Positions 1-5,822 of a stretch of 9,033 bases of DNA are shown one piece after another. A program made the position numbers and the translations under genes. The stretch is from assembly GCA_009779515.1 (NCBI GenBank), contig WREE01000083.1, positions 1 to 9,033 of the forward strand. The letters run 5' to 3'. The stretch comes from Symbiobacteriaceae bacterium (GTDB lineage Bacteria > Bacillota > JAAYKD01 > WRDA01). The notes under the pieces were generated by a model that was not told the origin of the DNA, did not search any database, and was given only the letters and a program-made list of their open reading frames with translations. The first letter of the stretch is position 1, and the number at the start of each line of letters is the position of its first letter.

Positions 1-629
1 ATAGCGTGGTGAGCCACATCCCGGGCAAAGCTCATTTCGTGGGTGACGACCAGCATGGTCATCCCCTCGGCGGCGATGGATTTCATTACTGCCAGAACTT
101 CCCCTACCAATTCGGGATCCAGGGAAGAAGTAGGCTCATCGAAAAGGATAGCCTGAGGTTGCAGGGCTAACGCTCGGGCGATGCCCACCCGTTGCTGTTG
201 CCCACCGGATAACTGGTTGGGGTAGCTATCTTCCTTGCCGGATAAGCCTACCCGCTCCATATAGTGTAAGCTAATCTCCCTCGCCTCTCGGAGAGGCAGC
301 TTTTTGACCACCACCAGACCTTCTAAAACATTCTCCAGCGCCGTTTTGTTAACAAAGAGGTTAAAGCTCTGGAAGACCATAGCCGTTGAGCGGCGAATAG
401 CCATAATATCGCTCTTAGTAGCTTTGGTAACATCCACCACCCTATCCCCTAGGCGCAGAATTCCCTTGTCTGCCGGAGCTAAAAAGTTGATCGTCCTTAG
501 TAAGGTAGTCTTTCCGGATCCCGAAGGTCCGATAACTACCACCACCTGTCCCTGGCTTACCTGCAAATCGATACCACGCAGCACAGGGCGGTTGCCGTAA
601 GCTTTGTAGATTCCCTCTAGGGCGATCAT
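1..629 (-). CDS. Polar amino-acid ABC transporter, ATP-binding protein (cystine/glutamine type), 3' end cut by window edge
   Basis: This is the cytoplasmic ATPase that powers import of a polar amino acid through the permease encoded just upstream. The 209 visible codons contain the full nucleotide-binding core: Walker A GPSGSGKTT at residues 34-42, Q-loop Q87 in MVFQSFNLF, signature LSGGQQQR at 140-147, Walker B ILFDEP at 161-166 with catalytic Glu165, D-loop SSLD at 168-171, and switch His197 in VVTHE. Relatives are about 240-250 residues, so roughly 30-40 C-terminal residues lie beyond the left edge. The ATG at 627-629 shares one base with the permease stop (TGATG), which implies translational coupling. 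Phrases such as NKTALENV and DPELVGEVLAV recall the L-cystine ATPases TcyN/TcyC; that substrate assignment is inference from memory of the family. The general class is secure. Confidence 0.95.
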   Translation of the reverse strand, partial: MIALEGIYKAYGNRPVLRGIDLQVSQGQVVVVIGPSGSGKTTLLRTINFLAPADKGILRLGDRVVDVTKATKSDIMAIRRSTAMVFQSFNLFVNKTALENVLEGLVVVKKLPLREAREISLHYMERVGLSGKEDSYPNQLSGGQQQRVGIARALALQPQAILFDEPTSSLDPELVGEVLAVMKSIAAEGMTMLVVTHEMSFARDVAHHA

Positions 630-1339
630 CAGGCTAACCCTCTCTTCTTTTTAGCATACTGCTCGGCTACCTTGACCATATACTCTAAGACCATACAGGT
701 TAGCCAGTAGATGGCGGCGGCAGCAATGTACACTTCGAAAAAGCGCAGGTTTCTGGCGGCAGTGATCTTAGCTTTGGCAATAAGCTCCACTACAGTAACC
801 GAGAAGGCTAAGGAGGTATCTTTAATCAGGGAGATAATGGTATTGCCTAAGTTAGGCAGGGCTACTAAAAAAGCCTGGGGCAGAATAATACGAATATACA
901 TTTGCTGGGTGGTCATGCCGATAGATTGCGCAGCTTCGAACTGCCCCATATCCACAGCTTCAATAGCTCCTCGGATAGTTTCAGTTAAGTACGCACCGGT
1001 GTTGATGGCGTAAGCTACATATACATAGTAGATAGCCGGTATACCGGAAATATCCAGACGCCAGCCGTAATTTGCCTCCACCCCTTTAAGCATAAGGGGA
1101 AGACCGTAGTAAGCCAAGTAGATTTGCACCAGTAAAGGGGTGCCCCGGATAAAGGAGGTATAAAAAGTTACGATATGCCGCAGCACCGGCACCCGATAGA
1201 TGCGGACGATGGCCGAAAAGAAGCCGATAAGCATACCGAAGGCAAAAGCCACCAGCGTAATCCCCAGGGTGGTAGGTAACGCCTGCAAAATGATAAAGAA
1301 AGAGCTGTAGAGAAAGTTGACATCAAAGATTTTAGCCAT
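629..1339 (-). CDS. Polar amino-acid ABC transporter permease, HEQRo family, possibly L-cystine type
   Basis: This inner-membrane channel subunit (236 aa) belongs to the histidine/glutamate/glutamine/arginine/opine permease family. An N-terminal hydrophobic segment (LPTTLGITLVAFAFGMLIGF) is followed by the family phrase SFIRGTPLLVQIYLAYYGLP. The EAA loop, EAAQSIGM...IILPQAFLVALPN, docks on the ATPase. The C-terminus ends in a basic tail, KKKRGLA. LPNLGNTIISLIKDTSLAF and the EAA region resemble TcyL/TcyM-type cystine permeases, but the substrate is inferred, not shown. The start chosen is the ATG at 1337-1339, because a strong purine-rich ribosome site lies just upstream and MAKIFDVNF begins like its relatives. 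An in-frame ATG at 1385-1387 would add 16 glycine- and charge-rich residues and has AAAGG touching the start codon, which is poor spacing. The gene overlaps the following ATPase gene by one base. Confidence 0.95.
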   Translation of the reverse strand: MAKIFDVNFLYSSFFIILQALPTTLGITLVAFAFGMLIGFFSAIVRIYRVPVLRHIVTFYTSFIRGTPLLVQIYLAYYGLPLMLKGVEANYGWRLDISGIPAIYYVYVAYAINTGAYLTETIRGAIEAVDMGQFEAAQSIGMTTQQMYIRIILPQAFLVALPNLGNTIISLIKDTSLAFSVTVVELIAKAKITAARNLRFFEVYIAAAAIYWLTCMVLEYMVKVAEQYAKKKRGLA

Positions 1340-1343
1340 GCCA

Positions 1344-1355
1344 CCCCCCCTTCCC
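1344..1355 (-). promoter_or_regulatory. Ribosome binding site that decides the permease start
   Basis: On the minus strand GGGAAGGGGGGG ends four bases (TGGC) before the ATG at 1337-1339. The AAGG core sits about 9-14 bases upstream and the G-run fills the remaining distance. This supports the downstream ATG over the one at 1387. The seven-G homopolymer is unusual for a ribosome site. Confidence 0.7.
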
Positions 1356-1408
1356 TTAACAGCAACGACAGCATCTTTATTGTACATCCTTTTGGGGGAA
1401 TAGTCAAC

Positions 1409-1425
1409 CTGCCGACCCTCGGCAG
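1409..1425. other. Short hairpin upstream of the permease gene
   Basis: CTGCCGA (1409-1415) pairs perfectly with TCGGCAG (1419-1425) around a three-base loop. It lies about 70 bases upstream of the permease start, next to the larger hairpin at 1431-1462. In the permease transcript it would form a GC-rich stem in the leader. No U-run follows, so it is not a convincing terminator. Confidence 0.6.
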
Positions 1426-1430
1426 CTAAA

Positions 1431-1462
1431 TAGCCCCGTAAGCTAAATAGCTTACGGGGCTA
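1431..1462. other. Perfect 14-bp hairpin, left terminal arm of the repeat element
   Basis: TAGCCCCGTAAGCT (1431-1444) is perfectly complementary to AGCTTACGGGGCTA (1449-1462) across the loop AAAT. On the minus strand it is followed by TATTTAGCTG, a short mixed T stretch and not a proper U-run. It could therefore slow or attenuate transcription into the permease gene only weakly. It is a sequence relative of the hairpin at 1643-1672. Confidence 0.85.
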
Positions 1463-1588
1463 GACTGAAGAAGAACCGGTTTCATGTACTTTGTTTCCTG
1501 CCTAAATTATCTTAAAGGGATAAAAGTAACCGCTTTTTGGCGACCTGCGCGTCAAAAAGCAAACTTTGTTGCAAGAACATAACTTAAT
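1463..1588. other. Non-coding interior of the repeat element, with an AU-rich stem-loop
   Basis: I see no gene here. GCTTTTTG (1532-1539) pairs with CAAAAAGC (1553-1560), extended inward by a G-T wobble and two G-C pairs around a seven-base loop. An outer stem AAAGT (1523-1527) with ACTTT (1563-1567) is separated by a small internal loop. The palindrome AACCGGTT sits at 1474-1481. On the minus strand GATAAT (1506-1511) resembles a -10 box, but no -35 match stands at a suitable distance. I recognise no riboswitch or known RNA family. Confidence 0.45.
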
Positions 1589-1615
1589 TCGCCGAAGAGC
1601 GCACTCTTAAGGCGA
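1589..1615. other. Interrupted hairpin, third of three abutting hairpins after the subunit D gene
   Basis: TCGCC (1589-1593) pairs with GGCGA (1611-1615), and AAGAG (1595-1599) pairs with CTCTT (1604-1608) around loop CGCA, with a small internal loop (G opposite AA). In the minus-strand transcript it is followed by ATTAAGTTATGTTCTT, the most U-rich stretch after the D gene. Any Rho-independent release might occur here. Confidence 0.5.
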
Positions 1616-1642
1616 GAGGCTGAAGACTTTGTCTTCAGCCTC
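1616..1642. other. Perfect 12-bp hairpin, middle of three abutting hairpins
   Basis: GAGGCTGAAGAC (1616-1627) is perfectly complementary to GTCTTCAGCCTC (1631-1642) around a three-base loop. It touches the hairpins on both sides with no unpaired base between them. Its CTGAAGA core also appears, without the complementary arm, just inside the left end of the element (1465-1471). Confidence 0.8.
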
Positions 1643-1672
1643 AACCCCGCAAGCTATATAGCTTGCGGGGTT
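1643..1672 (-). terminator. 30-bp perfect palindrome after the subunit D gene; possible operon terminator and right arm of the repeat element
   Basis: AACCCCGCAAGCT (1643-1655) pairs with AGCTTGCGGGGTT (1660-1672); the central ATAT completes a perfect 30-base palindrome. It begins 15 bases after the stop codon of the subunit D gene, the right place for a transcription end. However, only UU follows the stem before another hairpin, so it lacks a standard U-run. It may act together with the next two hairpins, as a pause or 3'-end stabiliser, or may be present only as a repeat arm. Confidence 0.45.
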
Positions 1673-1687
1673 AGAGGTTGGGAGCTG

Positions 1688-2314
1688 CTAAACTCTTTCG
1701 GCAATAATGTCCTTCATCTTCATCAGGCGAGTTAAGTTGCCGCGTTCGTTTTCATCCAGCTTCATAGTAATATAGCGGATATCGGCTTGCATTTCGGGAA
1801 TCATAACATACTCCAAAGCGTTCACCCGACGGCGTATCTTTTCAATTTCGTCAGCCAGGCGGGTGCAAGTTTTTTCGATCTCCGCCAGCTCAATGAGGGT
1901 AGGCATGAGGAGAGTGAGCAGGGCTACCGCCTGGTCCAGATCACCTGAGGTGGTGAGAAAGCCGTAGGGCAAGGCACCACTATCTTCCGAGACCTCCAAC
2001 TGAAACTTGGGTACGCTCACCGACATAATACTTTGGGTGGAGGCTTTCAACTGCGTCTGGCGCGAAGGCAAGAGTAAAGCTTCTTCGAAAGCCGGCAGAG
2101 ACATTACTGCCCGGGAGAGGACAAAGCCGCTCATAGCCTCTTCCAGCCTGGCTTCAACTTCGTCCCTTAGCTCCTTGTTGCGCCGGATGAGTAGCACAAA
2201 GCGCCGCACCATCTCATCCCGCTTGTCTTTGAGTAACTTATGGCCCCGCTCTGCCGTCCGCAAACGGCGCTTCAAGCGGGTGAGTTCCATACGGGTTGGG
2301 GTTACATTAGGCAT
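1688..2314 (-). CDS. atpD: V/A-type ATPase subunit D (central rotor shaft)
   Basis: The 208-residue product is the central-axis subunit that turns inside the A3B3 head and, with subunit F, carries torque to the membrane ring. The N-terminus (MPNVTPTRMELTRLKRRL) is the family hallmark, and length matches the usual 200-215 residues. Two long charged helices, roughly residues 5-70 and 135-205, would pair as the antiparallel coiled coil, flanking a less regular middle with hydrophobic stretches. The basic N-terminal helix is typical of the shaft tip. The ATG at 2312-2314 follows GGGGAG by a four-base gap. It lies 15 bases after the subunit B stop and is the last gene of the operon in this window, followed at once by a cluster of hairpins. 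In Enterococcus the counterpart is ntpD, followed there by ntpH and ntpJ; neither is present here. Confidence 0.97.
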   Translation of the reverse strand: MPNVTPTRMELTRLKRRLRTAERGHKLLKDKRDEMVRRFVLLIRRNKELRDEVEARLEEAMSGFVLSRAVMSLPAFEEALLLPSRQTQLKASTQSIMSVSVPKFQLEVSEDSGALPYGFLTTSGDLDQAVALLTLLMPTLIELAEIEKTCTRLADEIEKIRRRVNALEYVMIPEMQADIRYITMKLDENERGNLTRLMKMKDIIAERV

Positions 2315-2329
2315 AGCTCTCCCCTACCT

Positions 2330-3721
2330 TTACGGTGTGACTGCCGCATCGTTTGGCCAATATTTATCCAAATAAGCGTCGCGGATACGGCGCAGTTCGC
2401 TCCTGGGGAGCAGTGCCAGCAGGCGCCAGCCCAGCTCCAGAGTCTCAAAGATGGTGCGGTTGGTGTTGAAACCCTGGGAGATATACTCCCGCTCAAAGGC
2501 ATCAGCAAACTTAGCGTAGAGCTTATCCATATCCGAGAGAGCAGCATCACCCAAAATAACGGCCAGCTCCTTAGCATCTTTGCCCCTGGCATAGGCGGCA
2601 TAAAGCTGGTTCATAGTATCCGCGTGATCTTCCCTGGTTTTGCCGGCACCAATCCCCTTATCCTTAAGGCGGGACAGGGACTGCAGCACATCTACGGGAG
2701 GGGTTAAACCTCGGCGATTGAAGTCACGGGAGAAAACAATCTGCCCTTCGGTGATATAGCCGGTAAGATCCGGAATAGGATGGGTCTTGTCATCTTCCGG
2801 CATGGTCAAGATAGGGATTTGGGTAATGGAACCCGCTTTACCTTTAATACGCCCCGCCCGCTCATACATGGTAGCTAAGTCGGTGTACAGGTAACCTGGG
2901 TAGCCGCGACGCCCAGGCACCTCTTTGCGAGCAGCAGAAACTTCCCGCAGAGCCTCGGTATAGTTGGTAATATCGGTAATAATAACCAGCACGTGCATCC
3001 CTTGCTCGTAAGCCAGATACTCCGCAGCGGTAATTGCCATCCGCGGGGTAGCAATACGCTCAATAGCCGGGTCGTTAGCCAGGTTCACAAAAAGGACGGT
3101 GCGCTCAATCGCTCCGGTTTTGGTAAAGTCGGTGATGAAAAAGTTGGCTTCCTCGAAGGTGATCCCTACCGCAGCAAAAACCACGGCAAAGTTAGCGGTT
3201 TCATCGCCGATAACCCGTGCCTGACGAGCTATCTGAGCTGCCAGTTGGGCGTGAGGTAAACCGGAACCGGAAAAGACCGGTAGCTTCTGTCCCCGCACCA
3301 GGGTGTTCAAACCATCGATAACGGAAACACCTGTCTGGATGAACTCGTTGGGGTAGTCTCTAGCAGTGGGGTTTAAAGGTTCGCCGTTGATATCCAGCCG
3401 CTTTTCCGGGATTAGAGGGTCACCGCCATCGATCGGTTCACCTAAGCCATTGAAGACCCGCCCCAGCATATCCAAGGAGACTCCCAGCTCAATACCGTGC
3501 CCTAAAAAGCGTGCCTTGGCATCGTCGATCTTTAACCCCTGACCGGAAACAAAGAGCTGCACTAGAGCTTTATCGCCATTTACTTCCAACACCCGTCCGC
3601 TGCGCAACTCTCCGTTGGCTTGCCGGATTTCCACTAATTCGTTGTAAGTTACCCCTTCAACCTCTTCGATGAGCATGAGGGGACCGACTACCTCTCTGAT
3701 GGTGCGATACTCTTTAATCAT
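2330..3721 (-). CDS. atpB: V/A-type ATPase subunit B (non-catalytic head subunit)
   Basis: The 463-residue product alternates with subunit A in the A3B3 hexamer. A beta-barrel domain (about residues 1-75, starting EYRTIREVVGPLMLIEEV) is followed by the nucleotide-binding fold. The place of Walker A carries the degenerate SGSGLPHAQ at 151-159, lacking the P-loop GKT. This is normal for B subunits, which do not hydrolyse ATP. PGRRGYPGYLYTDLA (269-283) and the SLSRL motif with Arg351 match the segments that reach the catalytic site of the adjacent A subunit; Arg351 corresponds to the conserved arginine finger. The helical C-terminus ends near residue 460. The start ATG overlaps the subunit A stop as ATGA (3718-3721), fitting coupled 1:1 synthesis. 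Counterpart of ntpB. Not to be confused with the F-type a subunit also called atpB. Confidence 0.98.
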   Translation of the reverse strand: MIKEYRTIREVVGPLMLIEEVEGVTYNELVEIRQANGELRSGRVLEVNGDKALVQLFVSGQGLKIDDAKARFLGHGIELGVSLDMLGRVFNGLGEPIDGGDPLIPEKRLDINGEPLNPTARDYPNEFIQTGVSVIDGLNTLVRGQKLPVFSGSGLPHAQLAAQIARQARVIGDETANFAVVFAAVGITFEEANFFITDFTKTGAIERTVLFVNLANDPAIERIATPRMAITAAEYLAYEQGMHVLVIITDITNYTEALREVSAARKEVPGRRGYPGYLYTDLATMYERAGRIKGKAGSITQIPILTMPEDDKTHPIPDLTGYITEGQIVFSRDFNRRGLTPPVDVLQSLSRLKDKGIGAGKTREDHADTMNQLYAAYARGKDAKELAVILGDAALSDMDKLYAKFADAFEREYISQGFNTNRTIFETLELGWRLLALLPRSELRRIRDAYLDKYWPNDAAVTP

Positions 3722-5484
3722 TCCCGGACACCCCCTTCAGCCACTACAGCCTGCATTTGACTGCGCAAGGTTTCCAAAACCGTGGCATACTGCTCCTCCA
3801 CTTCCTCCTCGGGAACATACTTGAAACGACCGATAGTCTCCCGAACCGGTAAGTCGACAATCCTGTTAAAGGGAGCGAAGCTGAGCAGAGCCTTCTGCCC
3901 CAATTCGTTATACTCCATAATTAAGGAGAGCATGCGTAACGATTTTTGCGGTGAGGTGTAGGTATCTATTTCGTGGAAGGCATTTTGATGCAGATAGTCG
4001 TCGCGTACGGAGCGAGCGCTTTCCAGAGTGAGGCGATCCTTAAAGGAAAGAGCATCAATACCCACCAGACGCACAATCTCTTCCAGCTCTGCCTCTTCCT
4101 GAAGAAGGATCATGGCATCCTGCACCATTTGGTTCCAGTTAGGCGCCAGGTTTTCCTCGTTCCAACTCTTTAGCTGGTCGGCATAAAGGGAATAGCTCTG
4201 CAGCCAGTCGATAGCCGGAAAGTGACGGCGATAAGCCAGGTTAGCCGAAAGACCCCAGAAGGTTTTAATCACCCGCAAAGTAGCTTGGGTAACCGGCTCG
4301 GAAAGGTCTCCTCCGGGAGGGGAAACAGCACCAATAGCCGAGATAGCTCCCAACCGTTTTTCGGCACCTAGGGCAATGACTAAGCCTGCCCGCTCGTAGA
4401 ACTCTGCCACCCGGGAAGAGAGATATGCCGGGTAACCTTCCTCACCGGGCATCTCTTCCAAACGACCGGACATTTCCCGCAAAGCTTCTGCCCAACGGGA
4501 AGTGGAATCTGCCATTAAGGCTACCTTATAACCCATATCCCGGAAATATTCGGCGATAGTAATACCGGTGTATATGGACGCTTCCCGAGCTGCCACCGGC
4601 ATGTCCGAGGTGTTAGCAATAAGCACTGTCCGTTTCATCAGGGGTAAACCGGTGCGAGGGTCATGAAGTTCCGGAAACTCCATCAGCACGTCGGTCATCT
4701 CGTTGCCGCGTTCGCCACACCCTACATAGACAATAATTTCGGCATCTGCCCACTTAGCTAGCTGGTGCTGCACCACGGTCTTGCCACTGCCGAAGGGACC
4801 GGGCACTGCCGCCACTCCCCCTTTGGCAATAGGGAAGAAGGTGTCGATAACCCTTTGCCCCGTGAGCATCGGCTCAGTAGGGGACTGCTTCTCGGCGTAG
4901 GGGCGCCCCCGGCGCACCGGCCAGCGCTGCAGCATGGGAAGTTCAACCTCGCCACCGCTAGTTTTTAAGCGGACGATAGGGTCGATGATAGTGGCTTCGC
5001 CAGTAGCTACCCAGGTAATCTCGCCTGCCACGCCGGGAGGAACCAGCACCTTGTGCAGCACGGCTTCGCTCTCCTGAACGGTGACTAATATGTCACCAGT
5101 AGTCACCCGGTCGCCTACCTTAACTACAGGGGTAAAAGGCCACTTCTTGGTGCGATTCAGAGATTCTACCTCGATACCTCTGGCTATGCGGTCTCCGGAC
5201 TGTTCACGGATTAAGGCCAGAGGGCGTTGAATACCGTCAAAAATGGATTCGATTAGCCCCGGTGCTAACTCCACCGAGAGAGGAACGCCGGTACTTTCCA
5301 CCGGCTCCCCCGGTCCTAAGCCGGAGGTCTCTTCGTAGACTTGTATGGAGGCCATGTCGCCCCGTAATTCTATTACCTCGCCCACCAAACGTCTATGGCT
5401 GACGCGCACAACATCATACATTTTGACATCCGCCATCCCGCTAGCCACGATCAGCGGACCGGACACCTTAACAATGGTTCCCAT
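3718..5484 (-). CDS. atpA: V/A-type ATPase catalytic subunit A
   Basis: This 588-residue protein is the ATP-hydrolysing or ATP-synthesising subunit of the cytoplasmic head. The N-terminal barrel begins TIVKVSGPLIVASGM. Residues about 108-195 form the 'non-homologous' bulge that separates V/A-type A subunits from F1 beta. Walker A is GPFGSGKT at 229-236 with Lys235, the catalytic glutamate is Glu258 in GERGNEM, and Walker B is VALMADSTSRWAEA with Asp326. PPGGDLSEPVTQ follows at 389-400. Length agrees with the usual 580-600, and no intein interrupts the P-loop, a site where some VMA1 genes carry one. The ATG at 5482-5484 has AAGGAG six bases upstream, inside the end of the subunit F gene, only two bases after its stop. 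The stop overlaps the start of the B gene. Counterpart of ntpA. Confidence 0.98.
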   Translation of the reverse strand: MGTIVKVSGPLIVASGMADVKMYDVVRVSHRRLVGEVIELRGDMASIQVYEETSGLGPGEPVESTGVPLSVELAPGLIESIFDGIQRPLALIREQSGDRIARGIEVESLNRTKKWPFTPVVKVGDRVTTGDILVTVQESEAVLHKVLVPPGVAGEITWVATGEATIIDPIVRLKTSGGEVELPMLQRWPVRRGRPYAEKQSPTEPMLTGQRVIDTFFPIAKGGVAAVPGPFGSGKTVVQHQLAKWADAEIIVYVGCGERGNEMTDVLMEFPELHDPRTGLPLMKRTVLIANTSDMPVAAREASIYTGITIAEYFRDMGYKVALMADSTSRWAEALREMSGRLEEMPGEEGYPAYLSSRVAEFYERAGLVIALGAEKRLGAISAIGAVSPPGGDLSEPVTQATLRVIKTFWGLSANLAYRRHFPAIDWLQSYSLYADQLKSWNEENLAPNWNQMVQDAMILLQEEAELEEIVRLVGIDALSFKDRLTLESARSVRDDYLHQNAFHEIDTYTSPQKSLRMLSLIMEYNELGQKALLSFAPFNRIVDLPVRETIGRFKYVPEEEVEEQYATVLETLRSQMQAVVAEGGVRE

Positions 5485-5486
5485 GG

Positions 5487-5822
5487 CTATCTCCTTTCCC
5501 CAAATAGTATATCAGCGCCGATGGCTTTTTCCATATTGGCTCTGATGATTGCCATTCCGATGCCCACGGAGCCTTGACTACCTGGGATAGGAATAATGGC
5601 GGGAAGCGGATTATCTTTATAGGTGTTAATAGTTTCCGCCGAAGCCTGGTAGAGCTCCTCGGTGACAAAAAGTACCGCCACCCCACCAGTACTCCGTTCC
5701 TGACACAGTTGATGAATTAAAGGACGCGCCTCCGCCGGCGTTTCTGCCGGGTAAACTGCTACCCCCACCGCTTTGAAGCCGATAACGGCATCCCGGGCAC
5801 CGATAATGGCTATATCAGGCAT
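5487..5822 (-). CDS. atpF: V/A-type ATPase subunit F (rotor shaft accessory)
   Basis: The 111-residue product is the small Rossmann-like subunit that binds the D shaft and forms the central stalk (called NtpG in Enterococcus, Vma7-like). PDIAIIGARDAVIGFKAVGV is the typical N-terminal strand-loop-helix, GVAVLFVTEELY the second strand, and LPAIIPIPGSQG the third with its turn. The C-terminal helix runs to the end. The ATG at 5820-5822 gives a start like known relatives. A GTG at 5829-5831 would add three residues but has AAAGGG only three bases away, whereas the ATG has GGGTG about ten bases upstream. The gene overlaps the end of the subunit C gene by 8 bp and ends two bases before the subunit A start, so translation is likely coupled. 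Confidence 0.93.
   Translation of the reverse strand: MPDIAIIGARDAVIGFKAVGVAVYPAETPAEARPLIHQLCQERSTGGVAVLFVTEELYQASAETINTYKDNPLPAIIPIPGSQGSVGIGMAIIRANMEKAIGADILFGERR

Larger units (their letters stand above)
1431..1673. repeat. MITE-like element with hairpin-containing terminal inverted repeats
   Basis: The left end (from 1431, plus strand) and the right end (from 1673, minus strand) align over about 43 bp as inverted copies. Both begin TA[G/A]CCCCG[T/C]AAGCTA and continue through TAGCTT[A/G]CGGGG to CTGAAGA, with a few substitutions and one one-base gap. Each end is itself a perfect hairpin. The outermost TA on both sides could be a TA target duplication like those of Tc1/mariner-IS630 derived MITEs, but TA is also part of the palindrome, so this is uncertain. 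No transposase is encoded; the element would be 243 bp and non-autonomous. The interior holds further hairpins at 1532-1560, 1589-1615 and 1616-1642. The alternative is a terminator plus leader that happen to resemble each other. The inverted symmetry is seen directly; mobility is inferred. Confidence 0.5.

Noticed and set aside
304..600. Plus-strand open frames throughout the window (for example 304-600, 711-1013, 2240-2707, 8303-8572).
   Set aside because: All lie opposite well-recognised minus-strand genes, and their translations resemble no family and are explained by codon bias of the true genes.
1340..1387. Longer permease with 16 extra N-terminal residues from the ATG at 1385-1387.
   Set aside because: The extension is glycine- and charge-rich and unlike family N-termini, its ribosome site has no spacing, and a strong site precedes the ATG at 1337-1339.
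1506..1511. GATAAT on the minus strand as a -10 promoter box for the transporter genes.
   Set aside because: No TTGACA-like hexamer lies 16-18 bases upstream; TTGACG at 1551-1556 is much too far away (about 39 bases). A promoter is likely somewhere in this region but cannot be placed.
1512..1580. Minus-strand 22-codon reading frame (ATG at 1578-1580) in the intergenic region, a possible leader peptide.
   Set aside because: No ribosome site precedes the ATG, and the frame runs straight through the AU-rich stem-loop at 1532-1560, so its composition follows from the structure. There is no run of a single amino acid that would suggest attenuation.
1340..1687. Known riboswitch or T-box controlling the amino-acid transporter.
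   Set aside because: I could not find the T-box ACCGCG/GGTGG bulge, a lysine, glycine, SAM or c-di-GMP core, or a specifier stem. The hairpins are better explained by the inverted-repeat element.
3245..3271. Broken P-loop (SGSGLPHAQ, no GKT) in subunit B as a sign of an inactivated gene.
   Set aside because: B subunits of V/A-type ATPases are non-catalytic and normally lack the Walker A lysine; SGSGLPH is the standard sequence.
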